Positions 56,352 through 64,000 of a stretch of 64,000 bases of DNA are shown piece after piece (the stretch's first letter is position 1; the number at the start of each line of letters is the position of its first letter). Origin of the DNA: CAZPMT01 sp964587655 (GTDB lineage Bacteria > Hydrogenedentota > Hydrogenedentia > Hydrogenedentales > SLHB01); assembly GCA_964587655.1 (NCBI GenBank), contig CAZPMT010000014.1, positions 1 to 64,000 on the forward strand, in the 5' to 3' direction. Both the position numbers and the translations under genes were made by a program. The notes beneath the pieces were generated by a model. That model was given only the letters and a program-made list of their open reading frames with translations, was not told where the DNA came from and did no database searches.

Positions 56352-58640
56352 ATGACGCGGCGACTCGAAATAACTGTCCGGGGCATGGTCCAAGGCGTGG
56401 GGTTCCGCCCGTTCGTCCACGGTCTGGCGGCGCGATTGCGCCTCGCGGGTTTCGTGCGTAACGAGCCGCACGGCGTGGAAATCGAAGTGGAAGGCCCGTC
56501 TCCCGCTGTCGATGCGTTCGTTGCGCAGTTGGAAACATCCGCTCCGCCGCTCGCCCGCATTCAAGAGGTTCTGACTCGGGAACGGCCTGCCTCGGGGGAA
56601 AAGACGTTCGTTATCAGGCGGAGCGCGTGCGTCGGCGAACGCACGGTGCTCATTGCGCCGGATCAGGCCACATGCGGCGACTGTCTCCGCGAGTTGCGCG
56701 ACCCAAAAGATCGGCGGTATCGGTATCCCTTCATCAACTGCACGAATTGCGGGCCGCGCTACACGATCATCCGCGACGTTCCGTACGACCGCGCCAATAC
56801 GACGATGGCCGAGTTTACGATGTGCCGGGACTGCCGCGCGGAGTACGAGAATCCGGCCGATCGACGGTTCCACGCCGAGCCGGCGTGTTGTCCCGCTTGC
56901 GGGCCGCGTGTCGAACTGCTCGACGGGCAGGGTGGCCGCGTCGTTTGCACGGATCCGATTGCCGAAACGATCCGCCTGCTGTCGGAAGGGCAAATCGTTG
57001 CCGTCAAAGGGCTCGGCGGGTTCCATCTGGGCTGCGACGCGACGTGCGCGGAGGCCGTCCGCCTGTTGCGACGCAGGAAACAGCGCGACCTGAAGCCGTT
57101 CGCGCTCATGGTGCGCGATCTCGACACGGCGGCACGGATCTGCGAGGTCTCGGACGAGGCGCGCGCCGCACTCGTCCATCCGGAACGGCCCATCTTGCTA
57201 ATGAAAAAGCGATCGGGAAATGGGATCGCGGACGAGGTTGCACCGCGAAGCGACTCGTTCGGCGTGATGCTTCCGTACACCCCCGTTCATGAATTGCTGA
57301 TGGAAGGGCCGTTCGATGCCCTCGTCATGACGAGCGGGAACCTCACCGACGAGCCCATCGCGTTCACCAACGAGGATGCGCTGGCGCGTCTCAAGGGTCT
57401 TGCGGACTACTTCCTTTTGCACAACCGCGCCATTCACATCCGAACCGACGATTCGGTGGCGCGCGTCATTGCCGGGCGGCAGCGATTCCTCCGCCGTTCG
57501 CGAGGCTATGCGCCGTTCCCCGTGGCGCTTCCAGTCGGGACCGCGGGCCGCGAGATCCTCGCCGTCGGCCCTGAACTCAGCGCCACGCTCTGCCTCACGC
57601 GCGGGTCCCAGGCGTTCTTGAGCCATCATCTCGGCGATCTCTACAACCTTGCCGCCTACGACGCCTTCCTTCAAGCCATCGAGCACTTGGAGAACCTTCT
57701 CGCCGTCGCGCCATCCCTAATCGCCTGCGACATGCACCCGGCCTACGCCTCGACACGATATGCGCGGTCATGCGGCCTCCCCGTGATCGCCGTGCAGCAT
57801 CATCACGCGCACATTGCGTCTGTCCTGGCGGAGTCGGGCCGCACGGACAAAGTGATCGGCGTTGCGTTCGACGGACTCGGTTGGGGCGAGGACGGGACCG
57901 TTTGGGGCGGCGAGTTTCTAGTGTGCGATCTGGGCGGCTATCAGCGCGTGGGGCATCTTGCCGTTGTGCCACAGCCCGGCGGCGACGTCTCATCGAAGAA
58001 AACGGTCCGCATGGGATACGTCTACCTGCGGGAGGCATACGGCGAGCGCGCCGAACGCCTCGCGGAAGCGCTCGAGCCCGATCTCTCCGCCGGCGAGCGC
58101 CGTGTTATTGCACAGCAGATCGATCTCGGCGTCAACTGTCCCGGCACATCCAGCATGGGACGCCTCTTCGATGCCGCAAGCGCGCTTCTCGGCATTTGCA
58201 CGGAAAACACGTACCACGCGCAAGCGCCCATCGAACTCGAGGCGATGGCCTGGGAGGCCAGTGATGAGTCAGGCGTCTACCAGTGCGCCATCGAAGAAAC
58301 AGTTGAAGGCGCGTACGCCGTCCGCGCGTCCGATATCATCCGCGCTATGGTCGATGATTTCGGCAACGGCGCATCTCAGGCAATCTGCGCGGCCCGCTTC
58401 CACAACTCGATCTCGCATGCGGCGGTCGAGGTCTGCAAGAAGATCCGCGAGAAGACCGGGCTGGAAACCGTGGCCTTGTCCGGCGGCGTGTTTGCAAACG
58501 CGTACCTCTTGGAGCGTATGATGCCGCTCCTCGAAGAGGAGGGCTTTGAGGTGCTCCTGAATTCATTGACTCCCGCGGGCGATGGGGGCGTATGCCTCGG
58601 GCAGGCGGCCGTCGCCGCATGGAGGTGCAGATGTGTTTAG
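56352..58640 (+). CDS. hypF: Carbamoyltransferase HypF ([NiFe]-hydrogenase maturation)
   Basis: A 762-residue protein that makes the cyanide-ligand precursor by carbamoylating the C-terminal Cys of HypE. The domains in order are: acylphosphatase (MVQGVGFRPFVHGLA), two zinc-finger pairs (CGDCLREL..CTNCGPRY and CRDCRAEY..CCPACGPR), a YrdC-like carbamoyl-adenylation domain (VAVKGLGGFHLGCDA) and a Kae1-like domain with the metal site HHHAHIASVLAE and the late SGGVFAN. All expected parts are present and the length is normal. Its end overlaps hypC by ten bases. Confidence 0.96.
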   Translation: MTRRLEITVRGMVQGVGFRPFVHGLAARLRLAGFVRNEPHGVEIEVEGPSPAVDAFVAQLETSAPPLARIQEVLTRERPASGEKTFVIRRSACVGERTVLIAPDQATCGDCLRELRDPKDRRYRYPFINCTNCGPRYTIIRDVPYDRANTTMAEFTMCRDCRAEYENPADRRFHAEPACCPACGPRVELLDGQGGRVVCTDPIAETIRLLSEGQIVAVKGLGGFHLGCDATCAEAVRLLRRRKQRDLKPFALMVRDLDTAARICEVSDEARAALVHPERPILLMKKRSGNGIADEVAPRSDSFGVMLPYTPVHELLMEGPFDALVMTSGNLTDEPIAFTNEDALARLKGLADYFLLHNRAIHIRTDDSVARVIAGRQRFLRRSRGYAPFPVALPVGTAGREILAVGPELSATLCLTRGSQAFLSHHLGDLYNLAAYDAFLQAIEHLENLLAVAPSLIACDMHPAYASTRYARSCGLPVIAVQHHHAHIASVLAESGRTDKVIGVAFDGLGWGEDGTVWGGEFLVCDLGGYQRVGHLAVVPQPGGDVSSKKTVRMGYVYLREAYGERAERLAEALEPDLSAGERRVIAQQIDLGVNCPGTSSMGRLFDAASALLGICTENTYHAQAPIELEAMAWEASDESGVYQCAIEETVEGAYAVRASDIIRAMVDDFGNGASQAICAARFHNSISHAAVEVCKKIREKTGLETVALSGGVFANAYLLERMMPLLEEEGFEVLLNSLTPAGDGGVCLGQAAVAAWRCRCV

Positions 58641-58861
58641 CCATACCCGCGCGGATCGTTGAGGTCGCGGGCTCCCGCGCGCGCGTGTCCCTCGAGGGCA
58701 ACGTGCGCGAGGCCGACCTCAGTCTCGTGGAAGACGCCGGCGTAGGCGATTGGGTCCTGGTGCATGCGGGTTTCGCCATAGAAAAGCTGTCGCCGGAGGA
58801 CGCGGAAGAGACGTTGAGTCTGATCATGCAGATGCAGGAGGGCGCCCGTGACGAGCCTTGA
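58631..58861 (+). CDS. hypC: Hydrogenase maturation chaperone HypC
   Basis: A 76-residue protein beginning MCLAIPARIVEV. Cys2 is the essential residue that carries the Fe(CN)2CO unit with HypD. VGDWVLVHAGFAIEKL is the conserved OB-like core. The ATG lies seven bases after GGAGG and inside the end of hypF, so the two genes are translationally coupled. It also overlaps hypD by 14 bases. Confidence 0.96.
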   Translation: MCLAIPARIVEVAGSRARVSLEGNVREADLSLVEDAGVGDWVLVHAGFAIEKLSPEDAEETLSLIMQMQEGARDEP

Positions 58862-59912
58862 TCCCGCGCCGCTGATTGCGCGCGTGCATCGCGCCGCGGA
58901 GGAGATCGGCCGCCACGTCCGCCTCATGGAGGTATGCGGCACCCACACGCACGCGATCGGGCGCGGCGGATTGCGCGCCGTGATGCCGCCGAACATCGAA
59001 CTGGTTTCAGGCCCGGGGTGTCCCGTGTGCGTGACGTCGCAGCGCGACGTCGAGCGCATGCTTCTTCTGGCGAAACAACCCGGGTTGGCTATCTGCACGT
59101 TCGGCGACATGATCCGCGTTCCGGGCATCACTTCCTGCCTCGAACGCGAGCGAACATCGGGCGCGGACATCCGCGTCGTCTACTCGGCGCTCGACGCGCT
59201 CGAACTGGCCAAGCGCGAGCCGCAACGCGAGGTTGTTTTCCTTGCGGTCGGATTCGAGACGACTTCGCCGGGTGTTGCCTCGGTGATATTTCAGGCGCAC
59301 GAAAAGGGCCTCAATAACTTCTCGATGTACGTCTCGCATAAGCTTATTCTCCCGGCTATGGAGGCCGTGCTCAGCGGCAAGTCGCGCATCGACGGTTTTC
59401 TCACGCCGGGCCACGTGTCCGTCATCCTCGGCGCGGAGGCCTACGAACCGATCTCGCTCAAGTACTCTGTTCCGTGCGTCGTCACGGGATTCGAACCGGC
59501 AGACGTGCTCGAAGGAATCGCCATGCTGCTCGGCTGCCTGGCCAGGGGTGAAATCGGCTCGTTCGTCCAGTACACGCGCGCCGTCAGGCCGGGCGGCAAC
59601 CGCAGGGCTTGGGATACGCTCATGAGCGCGTTCGACGTAACGGACGGAGAATGGCGCGGCCTCGGCGTGATCCCCGAAAGCGGGCTTGCGCTCAAGCCGG
59701 CGTTCGGCGGGTTTGACGCGGCCCAACGCTACCGTCTGCCGGAGGTGGACGACGTGAAGCTGCCCGGCTGCCGGTGCGGCGAAGTGTTGAAGGGGCTAAT
59801 CCACCCGCCCGAGTGTCCGTTGTTCGGCAATCAGTGCACGCCCCGGACGCCGCTCGGACCGTGCATGGTCTCGTCGGAAGGCTCATGCGCCGCGAGGTAC
59901 AAGTATGGCTGA
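58848..59912 (+). CDS. hypD: Hydrogenase maturation protein HypD
   Basis: A 354-residue iron-sulfur protein that, with HypC and HypE, assembles Fe(CN)2CO. MEVCGTHTHAIGRGGLR, SGPGCPVCVTSQ and CTFGDMIRVPG are the three conserved motifs around the active Cys, and the C-terminal Cys cluster (GCRCGEV, PPECPLFG, GSCAARY) binds the 4Fe-4S centre. It starts at GTG within hypC and ends eight bases into hypE, keeping the operon fully overlapped. Confidence 0.96.
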   Translation: MTSLDPAPLIARVHRAAEEIGRHVRLMEVCGTHTHAIGRGGLRAVMPPNIELVSGPGCPVCVTSQRDVERMLLLAKQPGLAICTFGDMIRVPGITSCLERERTSGADIRVVYSALDALELAKREPQREVVFLAVGFETTSPGVASVIFQAHEKGLNNFSMYVSHKLILPAMEAVLSGKSRIDGFLTPGHVSVILGAEAYEPISLKYSVPCVVTGFEPADVLEGIAMLLGCLARGEIGSFVQYTRAVRPGGNRRAWDTLMSAFDVTDGEWRGLGVIPESGLALKPAFGGFDAAQRYRLPEVDDVKLPGCRCGEVLKGLIHPPECPLFGNQCTPRTPLGPCMVSSEGSCAARYKYG

Positions 59913-60903
59913 TGAGAAGATCATGCTGGCCCACGGCGGCGGCGGCGCACTTACCCGCGAACTGGTTGAAGGCATCATCGTGCCGGCCCTCGGCGGGAGC
60001 GCGGAAGCCCTCCCGGACGCCGCGATCGTTCCCGGCGCCGAGGATCTTGCCTTTACGACGGATTCGTTCGTGGTGAAGCCGCTGTTCTTTCGCGGCGGCG
60101 ATATCGGCAGCCTCAGCGTGCACGGGACAGTAAATGATCTCGCGGTATCCGGCGCGGAACCGTTGGCGCTATCGATGTCGCTGATCCTCGAAGAGGGGCT
60201 CGATATCGCGTTGCTCCGGCGCATCGTCGAGTCAGCGGCGGACGCGGCGCGCGCCTGCGGCATTCGGATCGTCACGGGCGACACGAAAGTCGTCGCACGC
60301 GGTGAAGCCGATCAGATCTTCATTACCACGGCCGGAATCGGACGGCGGCGTCTCCTGCTTTCTCCGAGCGGCCTGAAGGAAGGCGATCGGGTCCTGATCA
60401 ACGGTCCGATAGCCGACCACGGGATCGCCGTGATGAGTGAGCGCGAGGGCATCAAATTCGAGACGCTGGTCCGTTCCGATTCCGCTCCGGTATGGCCCTA
60501 CGTCCGTGCGTTAATCGAAGGCGGCGTCGAGATACATGCGATGCGCGACCCGACACGCGGCGGCCTCGCTTCAACATGCGTCGAACTCGCCAACGATTCA
60601 GGAGTCACGATTCAACTCGAAGAGGCCGCGCTGCCGGTCAGGCCCGAGGTCCGCGGCGCGTGCGAGATGCTCGGACTCGATCCGCTCACTGTGGCGAACG
60701 AGGGAAAGGTCGTTGCGTTCATACGCGCGTCTGATGCGGCGAAGGCGCTCGAAATTCTCAGGAACGTGCCGGGAGGTGAACGCGCCGCGATTATCGGGAC
60801 CGTCGTTGCCCGGCGATCCGTCGCCGCTTGCCTGCGCACGCGTTTCGGCGGCGAGCGCGTTGTCGAAATGCCCTACGGCGAGGAATTGCCGCGCATTTGC
60901 TAA
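59905..60903 (+). CDS. hypE: Hydrogenase maturation protein HypE
   Basis: A 332-residue PurM/AIR-synthase-fold protein. It dehydrates the thiocarbamate on its last residue to thiocyanate, the CN donor, using ATP. The protein ends exactly in PRIC, with the required terminal Cys. LAHGGGGALTREL, ATP-site VHGTVNDLAVSGAEP, TGDTKVV and MRDPTRGGLAST are as in characterised HypE. hypA and hypB (nickel delivery) and hydrogenase subunits are not in the window. Confidence 0.96.
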   Translation: MADEKIMLAHGGGGALTRELVEGIIVPALGGSAEALPDAAIVPGAEDLAFTTDSFVVKPLFFRGGDIGSLSVHGTVNDLAVSGAEPLALSMSLILEEGLDIALLRRIVESAADAARACGIRIVTGDTKVVARGEADQIFITTAGIGRRRLLLSPSGLKEGDRVLINGPIADHGIAVMSEREGIKFETLVRSDSAPVWPYVRALIEGGVEIHAMRDPTRGGLASTCVELANDSGVTIQLEEAALPVRPEVRGACEMLGLDPLTVANEGKVVAFIRASDAAKALEILRNVPGGERAAIIGTVVARRSVAACLRTRFGGERVVEMPYGEELPRIC

Positions 60904-60957
60904 CCAGCCGCGTGTATGTTTGACGCCAAATCAGTTGAAAGCGCGAGGCTTTACTTT

Positions 60958-61837
60958 ATGAAGCATGAAACAGTGCAAATGGCGCGCTTCCATCGGCGGA
61001 CATTTGTCGGACTGTGCGCCGCCGGACTTTGCGCGGCGTCCTGCCGCACAAGGGCGCCCAGTATGTCCAATCGTAAGGAGAGGTCCTCGGTGGTGGTAAT
61101 AGGCGGAGGGTTAGGGGGATGTGCCGCGGCGTTGAGCGCAGCGTCTCGGCAATCTGTATGACGTCCCCGAGACAGAGGCCGCGCGTCATCTGTACATGGC
61201 CAAGCAATTGAGCCTGTCGTTGCTCTATTGGATGCAGACTGAAGCGCCGCGGGCCGATGGCAAGACCGGATGGCCCGGACTGCGCCTGTGCCCCGCGTTG
61301 ATGGGCACGGAGGACGGACTGGCCAAGTATCCGTACATCCGCGAATCACGCCGGATTCGCGCCGAGTTCACCGTGCTCGAACAGCACGTCGGGAAACAAA
61401 TGCGCACCGAACAGTTTGTCAAACCGCGACAAACTGTGGGCCGCACGGGGCGTGTCGCCGCTGAGCAGTTCGCCGACTCGGTAGGCATCGGTTACTATCG
61501 GATCGACCTGCATCCGAGCAGTAGCGGCGACAACTATATCGACATTGAGTCGTTACCCTTCCAGATTCCGCTCGGCGCGCTTATCCCACGGCGCGTCGAG
61601 AACCTCCTGCCCGCGTGCAAGAACCTCGGCGTCACTCATATCACCAACGGCTGTTATCGACTCCATCCCGTTGAATGGAATATCGGCGAAAGCGCCGGCG
61701 CGCTGGCCGCCTTCTGCATCGAACGAAAGACCGTCCCGCGCCGTGTACGCAACACCGCCGCGCTTCTGGCCGATTACCAACGTTCACTCGAACGGCAGGG
61801 AGTCCGTTTGACTTGGCCCGACGAAGCCAAGGCATAA
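60958..61837 (+). pseudogene. FAD-dependent oxidoreductase gene with internal deletion
   Basis: The 5' part encodes a twin-Arg-lacking signal-like start (FHRRTFVGLCAAGLCAASC) and the FAD-binding turn SVVVIGGGLGGCAAALSAA, then stops at 61161. From about 61143 another frame encodes LGNLYDVPETEAARHLYMAK through ESLPFQIPLGALIPRRVENL and ITNGCYRLHPVEWNIGESAG, the C-terminal half of the FAD_oxidored (PF12831) type, ending at 61837. Intact proteins run about 500-600 residues, so several hundred bases of the middle are missing at the junction. It follows hypE by about 55 bases. Confidence 0.75.
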
Positions 61838-62069
61838 GACGACTTCGGTCATCGGCAAAGATCTCAGCGGTTGTGAAGAGATGCCGTGCGCGCGCAAAGG
61901 TTGCGTCCACTGCGTCCACAAAGCTTCGTCGTAGTGCACCCTCCATGGAACTGGGGCGAAGCCCCAAGTTGAAGGGACCGGAAAAGCAAGAGGGGCAAGC
62001 GCCTTTCCAGACGATTGCCCCCAAGATCAGGCCGCTTAAGCGAGCCGTGTTGGGTCTAACCCGGCTGTG
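61838..62069. other. Intergenic region with 9-mer pair and GGGGCGAAGCCCC hairpin
   Basis: TGCGTCCAC occurs twice in tandem at 61902-61919, linking it to the 9-bp repeat families. TGGGGCGAAGCCCCA at 61952-61966 is a perfect stem of six pairs on a GAA loop. No gene is seen. The hairpin may terminate the minus-strand secretin transcript, although it lacks a T-tract. Confidence 0.5.
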
Positions 62070-64000
62070 CTATTCCGACCGGCGCCAATGCCAAGCCGTA
62101 TCTTCCACATGCTTCGGGTGCGTAAGTATCCGGCCAAGCTCCTTGTTACCGTCCGGGACCTTTGACACGCTGTCCAGGGAATCATGCGCCTTCTGCAGCT
62201 CCGTATCGAGCGGCGCCATATCATCAGGCAGGACGTTGCACGTCAGGAACACCAGCAACTCCGTGCTCTTCTTACTGATTACATTGTTCCGGAACAGGAA
62301 ATTCATAACTGGGATATCTCCCAGCACGGGGACCTTCTTCGCCTGGGTCGAGTCATCATACCGGCGCAGCCCCCCGATGAAAATCGTCTGTCCGTTCCTC
62401 GTGCGCAGCGTCGTTTCAGTCGTGCGCTTCGCCTCGATTGGAATATTGTTGAACACGCCGTTCTGACGGCTCTGTTTCGCCATGAGCTTTGCAATAACAT
62501 GATCGTCGTGACTGACCTTCGGCGTCACCTCAAGCACAATGCCGATTTCCTTGAAGCTCGTGCTCACCATCGGCGGACCCGTAAGTGACTGCTTGGACTC
62601 CTGGTACGGAATCTCGTCCGTGATATTGATGCTCGCCTTCTGGTTCTCGACCGTGACCACCACCGGATTCGCGAGAAGCTTCGCGTTCCGGTTGTCGATC
62701 TGCGCCGAAATGGCCGCCTTGATATTGATCTTGTCCGTCAGCAGACCCAGCGACAGGAACCCGGTGCCTACCCGGCTCATATCGCTGATAATGTCGCGCT
62801 GAATCTGGTCCCCCGTCGAGTCAACCCCGGTCACCGGTCCGAGAAGGCTGCCGATTTGCTGGCCCTTCGCGTTGAAATTGTGGACCGCCTTGAGCACCCA
62901 ATCCACACCCGTTTCGGAATCGTCGCTAAGGACCGCGTCCACGATCATCGTATCCACGCTGACCTGCCGCACAGGCATATCCACCTGCTTGATCAACTCG
63001 CGGACCTGATCGAGAACGACCGGTTCGTCTGTCACGACGATATGACGGCTCCGCGTATCAACCGCCACCTTGCCGAAGTCTTTCGAGACCATGCTCTGGA
63101 TCAATTCGACCAGTTCCGATGGCTCCGCATTGTTGATCTTGATCGCCTCCGTGATCGTCGGCGTGACCGGCTTTGCCACGTCCAGTTCTCGCGCCAGGGC
63201 CTCAAATTCCCCCACGCGGGCTTCGGGACCGGCTATAATCAGCATGTTCGTGCTGTCGTTTGCGGAAAGCGAAATCAGCGTGTCGTCGGGCGAACCCTTC
63301 AGCACCGAGTCGAGCGTCTTTTGAATGTCGCCGGCCTTCGCGTTTTCCAGCTTGACCATAACGGTCTTGCGGTTCGCCGACGCGGCTTCCTGATACGGCA
63401 CGATCCGATAAATGCCCTCTTCCTCAATGATTCCAAGGTTGTTCATGCGCAAGACCGTGTCGATGGCCTGCCGAAGCGTAACGTTCTTGAGGCTTGCCGT
63501 GACCGCCCCCGTCAGGTCCGCGCCTGCGATCACGTTGATCTGCGCCTTCTGCGCCAACAGCGCCACCACATTTGTCAGGTCCATGTCGCGGAAATCGATG
63601 TTCACGATCTGGTCCATGGGATTGCCCGCGACCACGACTTCCTTCTTCGACGCAGCAGGCGCCGCCTTAGCGGCCTCCGGCGCCGGGGTCGCCTCCACTT
63701 GTGCAGGCGTCGTCACCGCCTGGGCGCCCGATCCTTTCCCGGCAGCCGACATACCCGAAAGCAATTCCTTCATACGCGTCACAACCGGCTTGCCGGCAGG
63801 AGCCGCAGGCTCAGACCTTTTCTCAGGAGGAGGGGCAATCTCCGCGGGCGGCGGCGCGGGTGTTGCTGGAGCCTGCTCAGGGGCCGGCTGGGCCTCAACA
63901 ACGGGAGTGGCCTCCGCACTTGCAGGCGGACTCCCCTCGGAGGCCGGTGCAGGAGCCGCAGCAGGTTCGGCCGGAGCATTCTGCTGTTCCGTAACCGCCG
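62070..64000 (-). CDS. Type IV pilus/type II secretion secretin, N-terminus beyond window (partial)
   Basis: The frame is open from the right edge to a TAG-ended tail, about 643 codons visible. A long Pro/Ala/Glu-rich linker at the edge continues into an N0/STN-like domain (VNIDFRDMDLTNVVALLAQK, LRQAIDTVLRMNNL), N1-type domains (MVKLENAKAGDIQKTLDSVL, ELIQSMVSKDF) and the secretin barrel (NIKAAISAQIDNRNAKLLAN, IGIVLEVTPKV, NGQTIFIGGLRR, VPVLGDIP, TELLVFLTCNV). This is the PilQ/GspD outer-membrane channel type. PilQ is likelier given the N-terminal disordered region, but neighbours are not visible. A GTG at 63782 is an internal codon, not the start. Confidence 0.88.
   Translation of the reverse strand, partial: AVTEQQNAPAEPAAAPAPASEGSPPASAEATPVVEAQPAPEQAPATPAPPPAEIAPPPEKRSEPAAPAGKPVVTRMKELLSGMSAAGKGSGAQAVTTPAQVEATPAPEAAKAAPAASKKEVVVAGNPMDQIVNIDFRDMDLTNVVALLAQKAQINVIAGADLTGAVTASLKNVTLRQAIDTVLRMNNLGIIEEEGIYRIVPYQEAASANRKTVMVKLENAKAGDIQKTLDSVLKGSPDDTLISLSANDSTNMLIIAGPEARVGEFEALARELDVAKPVTPTITEAIKINNAEPSELVELIQSMVSKDFGKVAVDTRSRHIVVTDEPVVLDQVRELIKQVDMPVRQVSVDTMIVDAVLSDDSETGVDWVLKAVHNFNAKGQQIGSLLGPVTGVDSTGDQIQRDIISDMSRVGTGFLSLGLLTDKINIKAAISAQIDNRNAKLLANPVVVTVENQKASINITDEIPYQESKQSLTGPPMVSTSFKEIGIVLEVTPKVSHDDHVIAKLMAKQSRQNGVFNNIPIEAKRTTETTLRTRNGQTIFIGGLRRYDDSTQAKKVPVLGDIPVMNFLFRNNVISKKSTELLVFLTCNVLPDDMAPLDTELQKAHDSLDSVSKVPDGNKELGRILTHPKHVEDTAWHWRRSE

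Noticed and set aside
54464..56560. A 698-codon minus-strand frame covering the GH31 gene and the start of hypF
   Set aside because: Antisense shadow; the + strand has diagnostic GH31 and HypF motifs and the minus frame has none.
62070..63782. Secretin starting at the GTG at 63782
   Set aside because: The frame is open upstream to the window edge with a continuous Pro/Ala-rich sequence, so this GTG is internal.

Overview
The window looks like chromosomal DNA of a GC-rich, diderm, polysaccharide-degrading bacterium. The evidence is lipoprotein signals, a secretin, a FliP-type export protein and a protein with a C-terminal sorting-like tail. Many secreted glycoside hydrolases, Gfo/Idh/MocA and sugar-isomerase proteins, and abundant short palindromic repeats suggest the Planctomycetes/Verrucomicrobia/Lentisphaerae/Hydrogenedentes sphere. 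Hydrogenedentes-like is my best guess, made from gene style only. No rRNA, tRNA or CRISPR array was seen.

Layout. 0-3.2 kb: end of a fliP/sctR gene, a small anchored protein, an EF-G paralogue on the minus strand, and a promoter-bearing intergenic region. 3.3-9.1 kb: a giant FG-GAP repeat surface protein interrupted in frame by three kinds of short repeat. 9.7-16 kb: carbohydrate-active or secreted proteins and a GHKL ATPase. 16.2-16.8 kb: a deleted IS110 element. 16.9-20.4 kb: PilZ protein, response regulator, pgsA, der and plsY, a housekeeping membrane-lipid and ribosome-assembly group. 20.5-22 kb: an M23 lipoprotein with a striking tetrapeptide repeat, and an NTF2-like protein. 22-28 kb: a long minus-strand operon running from an RbsC/RbsB-like sugar importer lacking its ATPase, through an ankyrin lipoprotein, a sugar isomerase, RNase HI and a WalJ-like hydrolase, to a PocR-AraC regulator and a 51-residue Cys protein missed by usual length cut-offs. 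28.3-30.6 kb: cysK and metY (sulfur assimilation). 30.6-36.7 kb: a very large secreted protein, a Pro-rich peptide, a two-TM protein and an MBOAT acyltransferase, all on the minus strand. 36.8-43.9 kb: a palindromic repeat cluster, amidohydrolase, oxidoreductase, DegT aminotransferase, a GT5 glycogen-synthase-like enzyme and an aldo/keto reductase. 43.9-45.5 kb: an accessory patch with a GxxExxY gene bracketed by two oppositely oriented hairpins, beside a collapsed REP-associated tyrosine transposase (RAYT). 45.6-52 kb: a glycan-use locus (GH36-like enzyme, SSS symporter, large secreted glycosidase-like protein). 52.3-56.3 kb: a 37-residue membrane peptide, cstA and a GH31 enzyme. 56.3-60.9 kb: hypF-hypC-hypD-hypE for the [NiFe]-hydrogenase Fe(CN)2CO ligand set. 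60.9-61.8 kb: a deleted FAD-oxidoreductase gene. 62.1-64 kb: the C-terminal part of a secretin.

How it fits together. Secreted and periplasmic glycosidases release sugars. SSS, ABC and CstA-type transporters and the isomerase/oxidoreductase enzymes would handle uptake and conversion, and the GT5 enzyme may store glucan. The most unusual theme is the repeat load: at least eight short-repeat families (6-, 7- and 9-bp tandem arrays, and hairpins of several kinds). One hairpin family occurs four times, once inside a coding sequence, and is physically tied to a GxxExxY gene and a RAYT relic. Three genes (IS110 transposase, RAYT, FAD oxidoreductase) each keep both ends but have lost their middle.
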